A DNA stretch of 64,000 nt, taken from the NCBI RefSeq assembly GCF_900102635.1, contig NZ_FMZQ01000006.1:186001-250000 (forward strand). Direction: 5' to 3'. The notes under the pieces were generated by a model. The model saw only the letters and a list, made by a program, of their open reading frames with translations. It did not search any database and was not told the DNA's origin. Below are positions 45,788 through 56,166 of the stretch, piece by piece (the first letter of the stretch is position 1; each line of letters begins with the position of its first letter). Position numbers and translations under genes: made by a program. The stretch is from Ectopseudomonas chengduensis (GTDB taxonomy: Bacteria > Pseudomonadota > Gammaproteobacteria > Pseudomonadales > Pseudomonadaceae).

Positions 45788-47470
45788 ATGAGCGAAAGCT
45801 TTGCAGAACTATTTGAAGAAAGCCTGAAAACCCTCGACATGCAGCCGGGCGCCATCATCACCGGTATCGTGGTCGACATCGACGGTGACTGGGTCACCGT
45901 TCACGCCGGTCTGAAGTCCGAGGGCGTCATCCCGCTCGACCAGTTCTTCAACGAACAAGGCGAGCTGACCATCAAGGTCGGTGACGAAGTTCACGTCGCG
46001 CTGGACGCGGTTGAAGATGGCTTCGGTGAAACCAAGCTGTCCCGCGAGAAAGCCAAGCGCGCTGAGTCCTGGCTGGTTCTGGAAGCTGCGTTCAACGCTG
46101 AAGAAGTGGTCAAGGGTGTTATCAACGGTAAGGTCAAAGGCGGCTTCACCGTTGACGTCAACGGCATCCGCGCGTTCCTGCCGGGTTCCCTGGTTGACGT
46201 CCGTCCGGTGCGTGATACCACTCACCTGGAAGGCAAAGAGCTGGAATTCAAGGTCATCAAGCTGGACCAGAAGCGCAACAACGTTGTCGTTTCCCGTCGC
46301 AGCGTCCTGGAAGCCGAAAACAGCGCCGAGCGCGAAGCTCTGCTGGAATCCCTGCAGGAAGGCCAGCAAGTCAAAGGTATCGTCAAGAACCTCACCGACT
46401 ACGGTGCGTTCGTTGACCTGGGCGGCGTAGATGGTCTGCTGCACATCACCGACATGGCTTGGAAGCGCATCAAGCACCCGTCCGAGATCGTCAACGTTGG
46501 CGACGAGATCGACGTCAAGGTTCTGAAGTACGATCGCGAGCGTAACCGCGTATCCCTGGGCCTGAAGCAACTGGGCGAAGACCCATGGGTTGCCATCAAG
46601 GCTCGTTACCCGGAAAACACCCGCGTTGTTGCCCGCGTCACTAACCTCACCGACTACGGCTGCTTCGCCGAGCTGGAAGAGGGCGTGGAAGGCCTGGTAC
46701 ACGTTTCCGAAATGGACTGGACCAACAAGAACATCCACCCGTCGAAAGTCGTTAACGTCGGCGACGAAGTGGAAGTCATGGTTCTGGACATCGACGAAGA
46801 GCGTCGTCGTATCTCCCTGGGTATCAAGCAGTGCAAGACCAACCCGTGGGAAGACTTCTCCGGTCAGTTCAACAAGGGTGACAAGATCTCCGGCACCATC
46901 AAGTCGATCACCGATTTCGGTATCTTCATTGGTCTGGACGGCGGCATCGACGGCCTGGTTCACCTGTCCGACATCTCCTGGAACGAAGCCGGCGAAGAAG
47001 CCGTGCGTCGCTTCAAGAAGGGCGACGAGCTGGAAACCGTCATCCTGTCGGTTGACCCGGAGCGCGAGCGTATCTCCCTGGGCATCAAGCAGCTGGAAGA
47101 CGATCCGTTCAGCAACTACGTCTCCATCAACGACAAGGGCACCATCGTCCGTGGCGTTGTGAAAGAAGTAGACGCCAAGGGCGCCATCATCGACCTGGGC
47201 AACGAGATCGAAGCTACCCTGAAAGCCTCCGAAATCAGCCGTGACCGCGTTGAAGACGCGCGCAACGTCCTGAAAGAAGGCGACGAAGTAGAAGCCAAGA
47301 TCATCAGTGTCGACCGCAAGTCCCGCGTCATCAGCCTGTCCGTCAAGTCGAAAGACGTTGAAGACGAGAAAGACGCGATGAAGGAACTGCGTAACAAGCA
47401 AGACGTTGAAAGCACCGGCCCGACCACCATTGGTGATCTGATCCGTGCCCAGATGGAAAACCAGAACTAA
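45788..47470 (+). CDS. rpsA: 30S ribosomal protein S1
   Basis: 560 residues; mRNA-binding protein of the small subunit. Six S1 OB-fold repeats are visible, e.g. [19 protein letters not shown] (near 200), [19 protein letters not shown] (near 285), [19 protein letters not shown] (near 372) and [18 protein letters not shown] (near 458). Codon use is strongly biased, as for highly expressed genes. AGGA precedes the ATG. Confidence 0.97.
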   Translation: MSESFAELFEESLKTLDMQPGAIITGIVVDIDGDWVTVHAGLKSEGVIPLDQFFNEQGELTIKVGDEVHVALDAVEDGFGETKLSREKAKRAESWLVLEAAFNAEEVVKGVINGKVKGGFTVDVNGIRAFLPGSLVDVRPVRDTTHLEGKELEFKVIKLDQKRNNVVVSRRSVLEAENSAEREALLESLQEGQQVKGIVKNLTDYGAFVDLGGVDGLLHITDMAWKRIKHPSEIVNVGDEIDVKVLKYDRERNRVSLGLKQLGEDPWVAIKARYPENTRVVARVTNLTDYGCFAELEEGVEGLVHVSEMDWTNKNIHPSKVVNVGDEVEVMVLDIDEERRRISLGIKQCKTNPWEDFSGQFNKGDKISGTIKSITDFGIFIGLDGGIDGLVHLSDISWNEAGEEAVRRFKKGDELETVILSVDPERERISLGIKQLEDDPFSNYVSINDKGTIVRGVVKEVDAKGAIIDLGNEIEATLKASEISRDRVEDARNVLKEGDEVEAKIISVDRKSRVISLSVKSKDVEDEKDAMKELRNKQDVESTGPTTIGDLIRAQMENQN

Positions 47471-47486
47471 GTTCGGGTAATTCATC

Positions 47487-47515
47487 AAAAAAGGCGACCT
47501 TCGGGTCGCCTTTTT
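47487..47515 (+). terminator. Rho-independent terminator of rpsA
   Basis: AAAAAA, stem GGCGACC (47493-47499), tetraloop TTCG, GGTCGCC, TTTTT. Confidence 0.93.
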
Positions 47516-47543
47516 CGTTTCCGCATTCCCTGACACCGCCCTT

Positions 47544-47841
47544 GTAGGAGCCGCGCCCCGCGGCGAATGGCGGCCATCTCGCAATACCGAGCCCATACAC
47601 AAAAGCTTCGCCCCGAGGCGGGGCTCCCACGCCAAACCGCAAAACAACACTCCCCTTGTAGGAGCTGCGTCCCGCGGCGAATGGCGGCCATCCAGCAATA
47701 CCGAGCCCATACCCAGAAGCTTCGCCCCGAGGCGGGGCTCCTACGCGAATACGCCAGTCGACGCTCTCTCTGTAGGAGCTGCGCCCCGCAGCGAATGGCA
47801 GCCATCCAGCAATGCCAAGCCTATGCCCAATAACGTCGCCA
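47544..47841. repeat. REP array, left part, 114-bp period
   Basis: Units start at 47544, 47658 and 47772, exactly 114 bases apart. Each full unit is an 87-base REP pair (GTAGGAGCYGCGYCCCGCGGCGAATG ... GCTTCGCCCCGAGGCGGGGCTCC) plus a 27-base spacer. The third unit is decayed and stops at about 47841, next to the RAYT gene. Confidence 0.9.
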
Positions 47842-47849
47842 AACCGCCC

Positions 47850-48293
47850 TCATATCCACACCGCATCCCAATGCGGATAATCACCCGCTCGCTCCACAAG
47901 TCCGGCTCTTAAAGGATTTGCCACCACATATCTCGCTACATTCCGAACATCTTCCTCCCGGCGCAGCGCGTGATCATGAAAGCCTTTCTGCCATATCGGC
48001 CTACCCAGGCGCTTGGCGGAAATGGATTTGACCCTGCCCACCAAGCGGGCCAGATCCTCACTCTGTAGTTGCAGCAGCCAGTGCAGATGATCAGGCATCA
48101 CGACAAAGCAGAGCGTTTGGTGCGATCCCAGCAGCTCATCCTGGCGAATGACTTGTATGAGCGTGCGCGCCGCTGAGAAATCAGCAAAGACAGGGAAGCG
48201 ACCATTGGTTACGGTGGTGACAAGATAGATTTGCCCGCTACTGGACCAGCGTCCATCACGAAGCTTATGCGCGGCGTAGCGTTTCTCAGTCAT
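47850..48293 (-). CDS. rayT: REP-associated tyrosine transposase (RAYT)
   Basis: 147 residues of the IS200/IS605-like Y1 family. HUH motif in FVVMPDHLHWLLQL, RVKSISAKRLG basic segment, WQKGFHDHALR and catalytic Tyr in NVARYVVANPLRAGLVE. RAYTs are domesticated single-copy transposases thought to mobilise REP sequences. It has REP units on both sides and appears to lie inside one unit of the 114-bp array. All catalytic residues are intact; frame is complete. Confidence 0.93.
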   Translation of the reverse strand: MTEKRYAAHKLRDGRWSSSGQIYLVTTVTNGRFPVFADFSAARTLIQVIRQDELLGSHQTLCFVVMPDHLHWLLQLQSEDLARLVGRVKSISAKRLGRPIWQKGFHDHALRREEDVRNVARYVVANPLRAGLVERAGDYPHWDAVWI

Positions 48294-48350
48294 CGGATTC
48301 CCTTCCGTTGGCGTTCGCCAGTTCAGCTTAGCTTACCGAGCCAGGGCCAG

Positions 48351-48724
48351 AGAAAGCTTCGCCCCGAGCCGGGACTCCCACACCAAACCGCAAAACAACG
48401 CTCCCCCCTGTAGGAGCCGCGCCCCGCGGCGAATAGCAGTCACCCCCGCAATGTCGTGCTCATGCGCAAAAGCTTTACCCCGATGCAGGGCGCCCACACC
48501 AAACCGCAAAACAACGCCCACCTGTAGGAGCCGCTCCCCGCGGCGAATAGCAGTCACCCCGCAATGTCGTGCTCATGCGCAAAAGCTTTACCCCGATGCA
48601 GGGCTCCCACACCAAGCCGCAAAACAACGCTCCCCTTGTAGGAGCTGCGCCCCGCGGCGAATGGCGGCCATCCCGCAATACCGAGCCCATACCCAAAAGC
48701 TTCACCTCAAGGTAGATCTCCTAC
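48351..48724. repeat. REP array, right part, 114-bp period
   Basis: A half unit (about 48351-48381) and full units starting at 48410, 48524 and 48638, again exactly 114 bases apart, with spacer ACCAAACCGCAAAACAACGC shared with the left part. The units at 48410 and 48524 are nearly identical to each other (AATAGCAGTCACCCC core); the unit at 48638 matches the left array better. The remaining 130 bases before ihfB contain the expected ihfB promoter but no element I can name. Confidence 0.9.
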
Positions 48725-48856
48725 ACAAAGCCCCCCGTTATCACAACTAACTGCAAAACTCGCTAACACCTTGTTTTTTAGACTGTTCAAAAGATGACCC
48801 GCGTGCTACAACCGAACCGTCGAGTCTTCTAGCCGCTTGAAAAAGAAGGGAAAACC

Positions 48857-49141
48857 ATGACCAAGTCGGAGTTGATCGAAAGAATTGTCACTCATCAGGG
48901 TCAGCTGTCCTCCAAGGATGTCGAGTTGGCCATCAAGACCATGCTGGAGCAAATGTCTCAGGCATTGGCCACGGGGGATCGCATCGAAATTCGCGGCTTT
49001 GGCAGCTTCTCGCTGCACTATCGCGCACCGCGCGTTGGGCGTAACCCGAAAACCGGTCAGTCGGTACGTCTGGATGGCAAGTTCGTGCCGCATTTCAAGC
49101 CAGGCAAGGAGTTGCGCGACCGGGTCAACGAGGACGAGTGA
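48857..49141 (+). CDS. ihfB: Integration host factor beta subunit
   Basis: 94 residues, full length ([26 protein letters not shown]-bending arm GRNPKTGQ; C-terminal [13 protein letters not shown]). DNA-bending heterodimer with IhfA. In P. aeruginosa the O-antigen cluster begins just downstream of ihfB (himD), as here. AGAAGGG precedes the ATG. Confidence 0.97.
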   Translation: MTKSELIERIVTHQGQLSSKDVELAIKTMLEQMSQALATGDRIEIRGFGSFSLHYRAPRVGRNPKTGQSVRLDGKFVPHFKPGKELRDRVNEDE

Positions 49142-49370
49142 CTGCGCTTTATCCTTCTCGCTGGTGCAAGTCTCCTGATTAGGCGGCCGCCTGGCGTCAC
49201 ACTTTTGTCATGCTTGCGAAATCATGGAAAACCGGCAAAATGTGCGGGCTTTCACAAGGCGCGCCCTTGCCAGATTTCCAGCTAGTTCAGTTAATTACCA
49301 TTCTCTGAACTGTCATCCGCACTACTGGGCTGAGTCCCTTTACATTTCGCCAGCGTTAAGGGATTGACTC

Positions 49371-50840
49371 GTGCGGTACCCCTCCATTGTTCATCACGGC
49401 GCCGTAACAGGTGTAACTGGCTCATGCCATCAGCTACAGATGGATGATGAGCACGCGCTGCTGATCGACTGCGGCCTTTTTCAAGGCGCCGAAACCTCCC
49501 CTGAAGGGCGGGCAGGTGCCGGTAGGCTCGCAATAGACTTTTCTCTGGACGGCATCAAGGCTCTGGTCGCGACTCATGTCCATATCGACCACGTTGGTCG
49601 CATTCCCTATTTGTTAGCGGCTGGCTTCAAAGGCCCGATCCTCTGCAGCGAGCCGTCGGCCAAGTTGTTGCCCATCGTCCTCGAGGATGCCTTCAGGCTC
49701 GGTTTTAGTCGCGATCAGAAACAGGTAGAGCGCTACTTAAAGCTGATCGAGCAGCGCATCGTCGCCTTGCCCTACAAGCAGTGGTTCACCCTGATCGACA
49801 CGCCGCAGCTCAATGCTCGCATTCGTTTGCAGCGTGCTGGCCACATCCTCGGTTCGGCCTACGTCGAGGTGGATCTGCACTACCCCGAGACGGGTGAGAA
49901 GAAGCGCATCGTGTTTTCCGGCGACCTTGGCGCTCCCCATGCGCCAATCCTGCCGGCGCCGAAAGCTCCCTACAAAGCCGATATTCTGGTTATCGAAAGC
50001 ACTTACGGTGATCGCCTGCACGAAGACCGCCGCAGTCGGCGTAAGCGACTGGAAAAAGTGCTCGAACACGCGCTGAGTAACCAGGGCACAGTGCTGATAC
50101 CCGCCTTCAGTATTGGTCGCACTCAAGAGTTGCTCTATGAGCTGGAAGACATCATCCATCGCAGAGCGCTGAAAGAATCTGCCAAAGGTCAGTCAAGTGC
50201 TTCAAAACCGGGCACCAGCAAAGCTGCAACGCTCGACTGGACGAATCTACCCATCATTCTCGACTCTCCGCTGGCCAGCCGTTTTACAGCGGTGTACCGC
50301 GAGCTCGATCACTTCTGGGATGCAGAGGCGAGGGCGCTTTTAGCCAAAGGCCGTAATCCATTGGCTTTTCGTAACCTGCTTACGGTTGACAGTCACCAGG
50401 CTCACCTGGCCATGGTCAACCGTCTGGCCCAAACCACTCAGCCGGCTATTGTTATCGCCGGTAATGGCATGTGCTCCAGCGGGCGTATCGTCAACTACCT
50501 AAAAGCGATGCTGGGTGACGAGCGGCATGATGTGCTGTTCGTCGGCTACCAGGCCGAGGGTACACCAGGACGACAGATCCAGCGTTTTGGCCCGCGTAAT
50601 GGCTATGTGGAATATGACGGGCTGCGCTATGACATTCGCGCTCAGGTGCATACCATGGGCGGCTATTCAGCTCATGCCGACCAAGCCGGGTTGCTCAAGT
50701 TCGTAAGCGGCATGCGCAACAAGCCCGGAGAAATTCGTATCGTGCATGGCGAACCAGATGCCAAGCGAGAGCTCGCACGGATGTATCGGGCTTTATATGC
50801 ACAAGCAGGATGTCCGCTCAACGTAGTAGTTCCAGGTTAA
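49371..50840 (+). CDS. Beta-CASP metallo-beta-lactamase RNA hydrolase
   Basis: 489 residues, GTG start at 49371. Zinc site HVHIDHVGR near 68-74, FSGDLG, and later HTMGGYSAHADQ (RMMBL motif); beta-CASP segment PAFSIGRTQELLYELED and SGRIVNYLK. This is the CPSF-like/YSH1 type of exo- or endonuclease found in many bacteria. Its location at the border of the O-antigen locus, before wzz, occurs in other pseudomonads; a role in the polysaccharide is not established. An extra low-complexity insert (KESAKGQSSASKPGTSKA) sits between the two domains. Confidence 0.9.
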   Translation: MRYPSIVHHGAVTGVTGSCHQLQMDDEHALLIDCGLFQGAETSPEGRAGAGRLAIDFSLDGIKALVATHVHIDHVGRIPYLLAAGFKGPILCSEPSAKLLPIVLEDAFRLGFSRDQKQVERYLKLIEQRIVALPYKQWFTLIDTPQLNARIRLQRAGHILGSAYVEVDLHYPETGEKKRIVFSGDLGAPHAPILPAPKAPYKADILVIESTYGDRLHEDRRSRRKRLEKVLEHALSNQGTVLIPAFSIGRTQELLYELEDIIHRRALKESAKGQSSASKPGTSKAATLDWTNLPIILDSPLASRFTAVYRELDHFWDAEARALLAKGRNPLAFRNLLTVDSHQAHLAMVNRLAQTTQPAIVIAGNGMCSSGRIVNYLKAMLGDERHDVLFVGYQAEGTPGRQIQRFGPRNGYVEYDGLRYDIRAQVHTMGGYSAHADQAGLLKFVSGMRNKPGEIRIVHGEPDAKRELARMYRALYAQAGCPLNVVVPG

Positions 50841-50925
50841 ACCCATGCGTTTTGCAGGCACTTACCAGGTGCCTGCAAGAGCAAACACCAACGTTTTTCA
50901 ATGATGATTAGACCTCGGAGATAGT

Positions 50926-52209
50926 GTGAGTACCGAACCCGCAAAGCCCTACGAGCCCACAGCAGATGAAATCGATCTTGTGGAACTGTTCCAGAAACTC
51001 TGGCAACAGAAGTACCTGATCATTGCCTGTACGCTTGCCGTAGCGGTCTGTGCTGCAGGCTACGCTTGGCTTGCCACACCTCACTATCAGGTGCAAAGCA
51101 TGCTACGACCGGCTCCATTGAAAGAGCTGGATGAACTCAATAGCACGGGCGTATACAGCTTAACGCCTGAAGAGGCGCTGCAGCGCGTAGGTGCAGCACT
51201 GGACTCCTACAGTTCACGCTCGCAGTTTTTCCGAGACAATCAGGCTTTATTTGAACCGCTAAAGAAGGGTGACAAGACCCTTGAGCAGGCATTTGAGGAT
51301 TTTAATGCCGAAAACTTCACCTTGTTGCAGCCGGATCCAAAGAAAACCAACAACCTTTCGCCTTATGTCGGGCTGCGTCTTGAATACCCTGACTACGTAG
51401 ATGGCGTGACTATTCTCAATGGTATGGTCGAGCAAGCCATCATCGATGAGCGCCGCCGTGTAGCGCTGGATCTTGAGGGGGTAATCCAGAATCGTCTGAA
51501 CAAGATCGAACGACAAATGGCGGCTGCGCGTGCCAGTTATGAGGCCGGGAAAGAAGCCGCCATTGCCAAGTTGGGTGAAGATGACAAGCTCCAGATTGCC
51601 ATTTTGCAAGATGAGCTCAAGGCGCTGAGAGCTGAGCTGCGTACTCGTCGACAGAACCGCATTGCCCAGCTCGACGAGGCTATTGCCATCGCCAAATCAC
51701 TTGGTATTTCCAAGCCGACCAATCCCACGTCCTTGGGCGATGTTGATATAGCGGCAGGGCAGGGTAACGTTTTCCGTACAGAAGTGATCAGCCAGCAGTT
51801 CCCCCTGCACTTCATGGGCACTGAAGCCCTGGAGGCCGAGCGCAATATCCTGCTCAAGCGGCGTTCGGATGACCACACTGAGCCGAAAATCGCCACAATC
51901 CAGAATAAATTGCAGATGCTCGAGCACAACCGCCAGATAGAGATGATGCAGAGCCGGGAGAATGAAGACCTTTTCCTGGCCAAGTTGGCAGAGATGCGTG
52001 AAGAAGCGGCTCGATTAAAGAGTATCCAGCCTAATCTTGAACAACTGAACCTGGTGCGTATCGACCAACCGGCTATCAAGCCACTTAACCCCGTCAAACC
52101 CAAGAAAATGCTGATCGTGGCAATTGGCTTGGTGCTGGGCGGTATGCTCGGCGTATTCGTCGCGCTGATCCGCATCGCATTTACCGGGAACCGTACGCGA
52201 AGCGCCTGA
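50926..52209 (+). CDS. wzz: O-antigen chain length determinant Wzz
   Basis: 427 residues, polysaccharide co-polymerase class 1. N-terminal membrane helix (about 30-52), large periplasmic coiled-coil domain, Pro-rich stretch [11 protein letters not shown] and C-terminal helix (about 395-418, [17 protein letters not shown]). GTG start with CGGAGA upstream. Longer than enterobacterial Wzz (about 325) and close to PAO1 Wzz1 (PA3160, about 438). Controls modal chain length together with Wzy. Confidence 0.93.
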   Translation: MSTEPAKPYEPTADEIDLVELFQKLWQQKYLIIACTLAVAVCAAGYAWLATPHYQVQSMLRPAPLKELDELNSTGVYSLTPEEALQRVGAALDSYSSRSQFFRDNQALFEPLKKGDKTLEQAFEDFNAENFTLLQPDPKKTNNLSPYVGLRLEYPDYVDGVTILNGMVEQAIIDERRRVALDLEGVIQNRLNKIERQMAAARASYEAGKEAAIAKLGEDDKLQIAILQDELKALRAELRTRRQNRIAQLDEAIAIAKSLGISKPTNPTSLGDVDIAAGQGNVFRTEVISQQFPLHFMGTEALEAERNILLKRRSDDHTEPKIATIQNKLQMLEHNRQIEMMQSRENEDLFLAKLAEMREEAARLKSIQPNLEQLNLVRIDQPAIKPLNPVKPKKMLIVAIGLVLGGMLGVFVALIRIAFTGNRTRSA

Positions 52210-52277
52210 TTCACGTATTGCCCTGCTGCATGGCAATGCAGGGTGTTGCTGCACTCGATCGAGAAGCATTACTCACC

Positions 52278-53642
52278 GTGACCACGCTAACCTGCTTCAA
52301 AGCCTACGACATCCGTGGCCAGCTCGGCGCTGAGCTCAATGAGAACGTCGCCTACCGCATTGGCCGTGCCTATGCGCAGTTCCTCGATGCCAAACGCATC
52401 GTGATCGGTGGCGATATGCGTCTATCCACTGCAGGCCTCAAGCAGGCTCTGGCCAATGGCCTTATGGACGCTGGCTGTGATGTGATCGACCTGGGTATGA
52501 CCGGTACCGAAGAAGTTTATTTCGCCGCCTTTCACCTCGATGTCGATGGTGGCATCGAGGTAACCGCCAGCCACAATCCCATCGACTTCAACGGCATGAA
52601 GCTGGTGCGTCGTGGCGCCCAGCCGATCAGTGGTGACACCGGCCTCAAAGATATTCAGGCTCTGGCCGAGGCAGACAACTTCGCGCCGGTCGGCAAGCGC
52701 GGCAGTCTGTCCCGCCAATCATGCCAGGACGCTTACATCGAACACCTGCTCGGCTATATCAGCCCTGCTGATCTTCAACCGCTCAAGCTGGTGGTCAATG
52801 CCGGCAACGGCGCTGCGGGGCACGTGATCGATGCGTTGGAGCAGCGCTTCAAGGCCTTGGGCGCGCCAGTTGAGTTCATCAAGGTACATCACCAGCCCGA
52901 TGGCAGCTTCCCTAATGGCATCCCCAACCCCATCCTACCGGAAAATCGCGCTGCGACTGCCGAAGCGGTCAAAGCACATGGTGCCGACATGGGTATCGCC
53001 TGGGACGGCGACTTCGACCGCTGCTTTCTATTCGATGGGCGCGGCGAGTTCATCGAGGGTTACTACATCGTCGGCCTGTTGGCCGAAGCCTTCCTCAAGA
53101 AGGAGCCAGGCGCCAAGATCATCCACGACCCGCGCCTGACCTGGAACACCATCGATATTTGCGCACAGCATGGTGGCCAGGCCATCCAGAGCAAAACCGG
53201 CCATGCCTTCATCAAAGAGCGCATGCGCAAGGAAAACGCCATCTACGGCGGCGAGATGAGCGCACACCATTATTTCCGCGACTTCGCCTACTGCGACAGC
53301 GGCATGATTCCCTGGTTGTTGGTGGCTGAGCTAATGAGCCGCCAGGGCAAGAAACTCTCCGAACTGGTAGGCGAGCGCATGGCTGCCTACCCCTGCAGCG
53401 GGGAGATCAACTACACCGTCAGCGATGCCAAAGCCGTACTCGCTGCCGTGCAGGCGCACTTCGCCGGGCACAATCCCAAGGTGGACACCACCGATGGGCT
53501 AAGCCTGGAGTTCGATGATTGGCGGATGAATATTCGTGCTTCGAATACCGAGCCGCTGCTGCGGTTGAATATTGAGAGTCGCGTCAACCCTCAAAGGGTA
53601 GAGCTACAACGTATAGTCATCGAAGGACTCATCACGCAATGA
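52278..53642 (+). CDS. manB: Phosphomannomutase (ManB/AlgC type)
   Basis: 454 residues from the GTG at 52278 ([17 protein letters not shown]). Alpha-D-phosphohexomutase: catalytic Ser in [12 protein letters not shown], metal loop DGDFDRCF, sugar loop [10 protein letters not shown], phosphate loop [12 protein letters not shown]. Makes mannose-1-P for ManC at 54515. Usual AlgC is also expected elsewhere in the genome; this copy belongs to the O-antigen locus. GC falls in its last 100 bases, and a decayed gene begins inside its stop codon. Confidence 0.93.
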   Translation: MTTLTCFKAYDIRGQLGAELNENVAYRIGRAYAQFLDAKRIVIGGDMRLSTAGLKQALANGLMDAGCDVIDLGMTGTEEVYFAAFHLDVDGGIEVTASHNPIDFNGMKLVRRGAQPISGDTGLKDIQALAEADNFAPVGKRGSLSRQSCQDAYIEHLLGYISPADLQPLKLVVNAGNGAAGHVIDALEQRFKALGAPVEFIKVHHQPDGSFPNGIPNPILPENRAATAEAVKAHGADMGIAWDGDFDRCFLFDGRGEFIEGYYIVGLLAEAFLKKEPGAKIIHDPRLTWNTIDICAQHGGQAIQSKTGHAFIKERMRKENAIYGGEMSAHHYFRDFAYCDSGMIPWLLVAELMSRQGKKLSELVGERMAAYPCSGEINYTVSDAKAVLAAVQAHFAGHNPKVDTTDGLSLEFDDWRMNIRASNTEPLLRLNIESRVNPQRVELQRIVIEGLITQ

Positions 53643-54013
53643 AAATCCTCGTTACGGGCGGTGCCGTTTGCATTGGCTCGGCTGTCATTGGCATCTCAGC
53701 AAATAGTGAGCCCAAACCGAAGAAATTGGTCACGGCCATTTTTCAGTGCGGTGATACCGTCGACAAATTGGTAGCTATGTGCAACGCTAAATCGATGGTA
53801 CAGAAAGAGAAATCGACCATCGGGAATATACTGGAGTCGACTTCCGTGCGCGAATACGTGTTGCGCCTCACCACTCGCGCCGTCTCCGCTATTAGTGGAG
53901 CCTCGACTAAGGCTCTCGGCAATAAACACTCTGTTTTGTATCTTTTTACTCTGGCCATGGCCAAGGCTAAACAGAAGCTCAAGACGGAACTAGAAAACTC
54001 CTTACGTGGATAG
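53639..54013 (+). pseudogene. Relic of NDP-sugar dehydratase (RmlB-like)
   Basis: The 124-codon frame begins [17 protein letters not shown], the nucleotide-binding start of RmlB-type dehydratases (normally [16 protein letters not shown]). The GGAVCIG change looks like a paired one-base loss and gain (GCCGTTTGC for GCCGGTTTC). Farther on AIFQ, then EYVLRLTTRAVS resemble the RmlB stretches before and around its TYVLLEAARA helix; the rest is unrecognisable and the catalytic TDEVYG and YxxxK are lost. Start overlaps manB stop by four bases, as a living operon gene would. Alternatively an unrelated short gene; I consider the relic more likely. Confidence 0.5.
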
Positions 54014-54514
54014 TTTCGATGTTACTATTAAATTCCTTCATCACGAGCCCGATATAAAGAACTGTACGTGTCAGTTATCTGATAGGCGCTATGGTCCGTA
54101 CCTTGTCCTTAAATGGCACTAACTAACTGCCCTCAAAGATACCCTAAATCTCAAAGAGATGTCCTGTGTTAATGCCGAAGCCCAGTCAGCTTATGCGAAG
54201 GTTCATTCGCTCTCGTCAATCTTGGTCGGCGATGATTGTCGTGGTGCCCAATTGCCAGTTACTAAATGAGCTTATATCCAAACACAAAGTAGTACAGGTG
54301 CGGAGAGCCTAGCTATAGCCAATCGCTGATTGCTTCACTGCAGGCGCCAAGTCTAAGGATGGACAAATCCTGCATCAGTCAAAGTTCTACGGTGAATTGT
54401 CTTAAAAGCTATATGTCGTTTCTTTGCAGTTGCTCTTCCATTAAGCTGTGCTGTTGAAAACGCCGACGTGAATAAGTCGCGCAATTTCGCACATTTTTTT
54501 ACGGAGGTACAGAA
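54014..54514. other. Non-coding, decayed stretch in O-antigen locus
   Basis: About 500 bases without a credible gene on either strand, many stops in all frames, GC below the surrounding housekeeping DNA. A short DRRY-coding piece (about 54080-54091) recalls the GHDRRYAI motif of RmlB but could be chance. The last 15 bases carry the manC ribosome site (GGAGG at about 54502). Confidence 0.6.
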
Positions 54515-55948
54515 ATGTTGATCCCAGTCATCCTCTCCGGTGGCGCCGGCACTCGGCTTTGGCCCGTTTCCCGTGAAGGGCGTCCCAAGCCGTTTATGAA
54601 GCTAGCCGACGGCGAGAGTCTGTTGCTCAAGACCTATCTCCGGGCGGCCCATGTCGGGTATGGGGGTGAGCTTGTCACCGTCACTAACCGCGACTATTTC
54701 TTCATGAGTAGAGATGAACTAGCCCGTGCGCGGCTCTGCGACGGACACCAGGGTGTATTTCTGCTCGAACCGGTAGGGCGCAATACCGCCCCGGCTGTAG
54801 CCATGGCCGCGCTGTATGTCGCCAATAAGCATGGGCGTGACGCTAAACTATTGGTTCTTGCCGCCGACCACTTGATAAAGAACGAACAATCATTCGACAA
54901 AGCGGTGACGGATGCCGTTGGCCTCGCAGCCCAAGACTACCTCGTCACCTTTGGCGTCGTGCCTGATTCTCCTGAAACCGGTTTTGGCTACATCGAGGCG
55001 GGCCAAGCGATCGGCGGAGGAAGGGCGGTGAAGGGCTTCGTTGAAAAACCATCTGAGGACAAGGCTCGAGAATATCTCCTTGACGATGATTTCCTTTGGA
55101 ATTCTGGAATGTTCTGCTTCAAGGCCGGAGTTTTTCTTGATGAACTCTCGGCCCATGCCCCTGAGGTGCTCAAAGCCTGTGAGGCCTGTTGGTCAGAAAT
55201 GCGAGAGAAATCTAGCTTGACCGATACGATGTTCGAGATGCCCGCCGAAACTTTCAATGCAGTACCCGATATATCTGTCGACTACGCGGTGATGGAGCGA
55301 TCGGCTAGGGTGGCAGTAGTTCCGGTCGACATCGGTTGGAGCGACATAGGATCATGGAGTGCTATCCGCGATATGGCCGAACCGGACGATGAGAACAACC
55401 GCGCTATTGGCGAAGTGATCTTTGTTGATAGCATCAACAGTTACGTTCAGAGTGAGGATCGGCTAGTTGCCGCGGTTGGAATCGATAACCTTCTAATTAT
55501 CGATACCTCGGATGCTCTTTTGGTCGCTAATGCTGACAGGGCGCAAGATGTCAAGCAGGTAGTTGCACGTCTCAAGGCGCAAAATCATGGAGCCTTAAAG
55601 CTGCACCCCACCGTCACTCGTCCGTGGGGCACATATACCGTTCTTGAGGAAGGCCAGCGCTTCAAAATTAAGCGTATCGAGGTTAAACCCGGGGCCAGCC
55701 TCAGTCTACAGATGCATCACCACCGCAGCGAACACTGGATAGTCGTCAGCGGCATGGCCAAGGTCATCAATGGAAACCAAGAAATCTTCGTCGCCACCAA
55801 CGAGTCAACCTATATACCCGCCGGCCATAAGCACCGTCTTGAAAACCCGGGGATCATGGATCTTGTGATGATAGAAGTACAAATCGGTGAATATCTTGGC
55901 GAGGATGATATCGTCCGCTTCCTTGATATTTATGGGCGCTGCCAATAA
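54515..55948 (+). CDS. manC: Mannose-1-P guanylyltransferase/mannose-6-P isomerase
   Basis: 477 residues, bifunctional AlgA/WbpW type. N-terminal nucleotidyltransferase: LSGGAGTRLWPVSREGRPKPF, FVEKPSED; C-terminal cupin isomerase: QMHHHRSEHWIVVSGMAKV. Strong GGAGG in front of the ATG. With manB makes GDP-mannose. No gmd or other GDP-mannose modifying gene is visible before the right edge, so mannose itself or a later-encoded derivative could be used. Codon usage is intermediate between the GC-rich backbone and the AT-rich genes that follow. Confidence 0.95.
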   Translation: MLIPVILSGGAGTRLWPVSREGRPKPFMKLADGESLLLKTYLRAAHVGYGGELVTVTNRDYFFMSRDELARARLCDGHQGVFLLEPVGRNTAPAVAMAALYVANKHGRDAKLLVLAADHLIKNEQSFDKAVTDAVGLAAQDYLVTFGVVPDSPETGFGYIEAGQAIGGGRAVKGFVEKPSEDKAREYLLDDDFLWNSGMFCFKAGVFLDELSAHAPEVLKACEACWSEMREKSSLTDTMFEMPAETFNAVPDISVDYAVMERSARVAVVPVDIGWSDIGSWSAIRDMAEPDDENNRAIGEVIFVDSINSYVQSEDRLVAAVGIDNLLIIDTSDALLVANADRAQDVKQVVARLKAQNHGALKLHPTVTRPWGTYTVLEEGQRFKIKRIEVKPGASLSLQMHHHRSEHWIVVSGMAKVINGNQEIFVATNESTYIPAGHKHRLENPGIMDLVMIEVQIGEYLGEDDIVRFLDIYGRCQ

Positions 55949-56166
55949 GCTTCGAACTATTAAGTTCAGACGAAGTAAGCGGTAATATTTAATGTAAGGT
56001 TAAATATTTTTGTTTTCATGAGAATCAGTTTTGCTTTAGTTATATTGCATACATGCGTGTTTTTTAAGTTAATTTTTGATCTGCGCTCAATCACCAGACC
56101 GCAGAGGCAGGTACTCAATATAATCAATATAAAAATATCGGAATAGCGTGTTTGGGGCTCTGTAAT

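Noticed and set aside
45809..47710. 633-codon open frame on the minus strand
   Set aside because: Antisense to rpsA and running into REP repeats; strong codon bias of rpsA keeps the opposite frame open.
47544..48724. CRISPR-like regular repeats
   Set aside because: The units are palindromic REP pairs with 114-base period and conserved, not unique, spacers; no cas genes.
49142..49370. JUMPStart/ops element before the O-antigen genes
   Set aside because: No GGCGGTAGCGT-like string is present between ihfB and the beta-CASP gene or before wzz.
54014..54514. Short frames in the gap between the relic and manC
   Set aside because: All are short, lack ribosome sites and show no family features; the stretch looks decayed.
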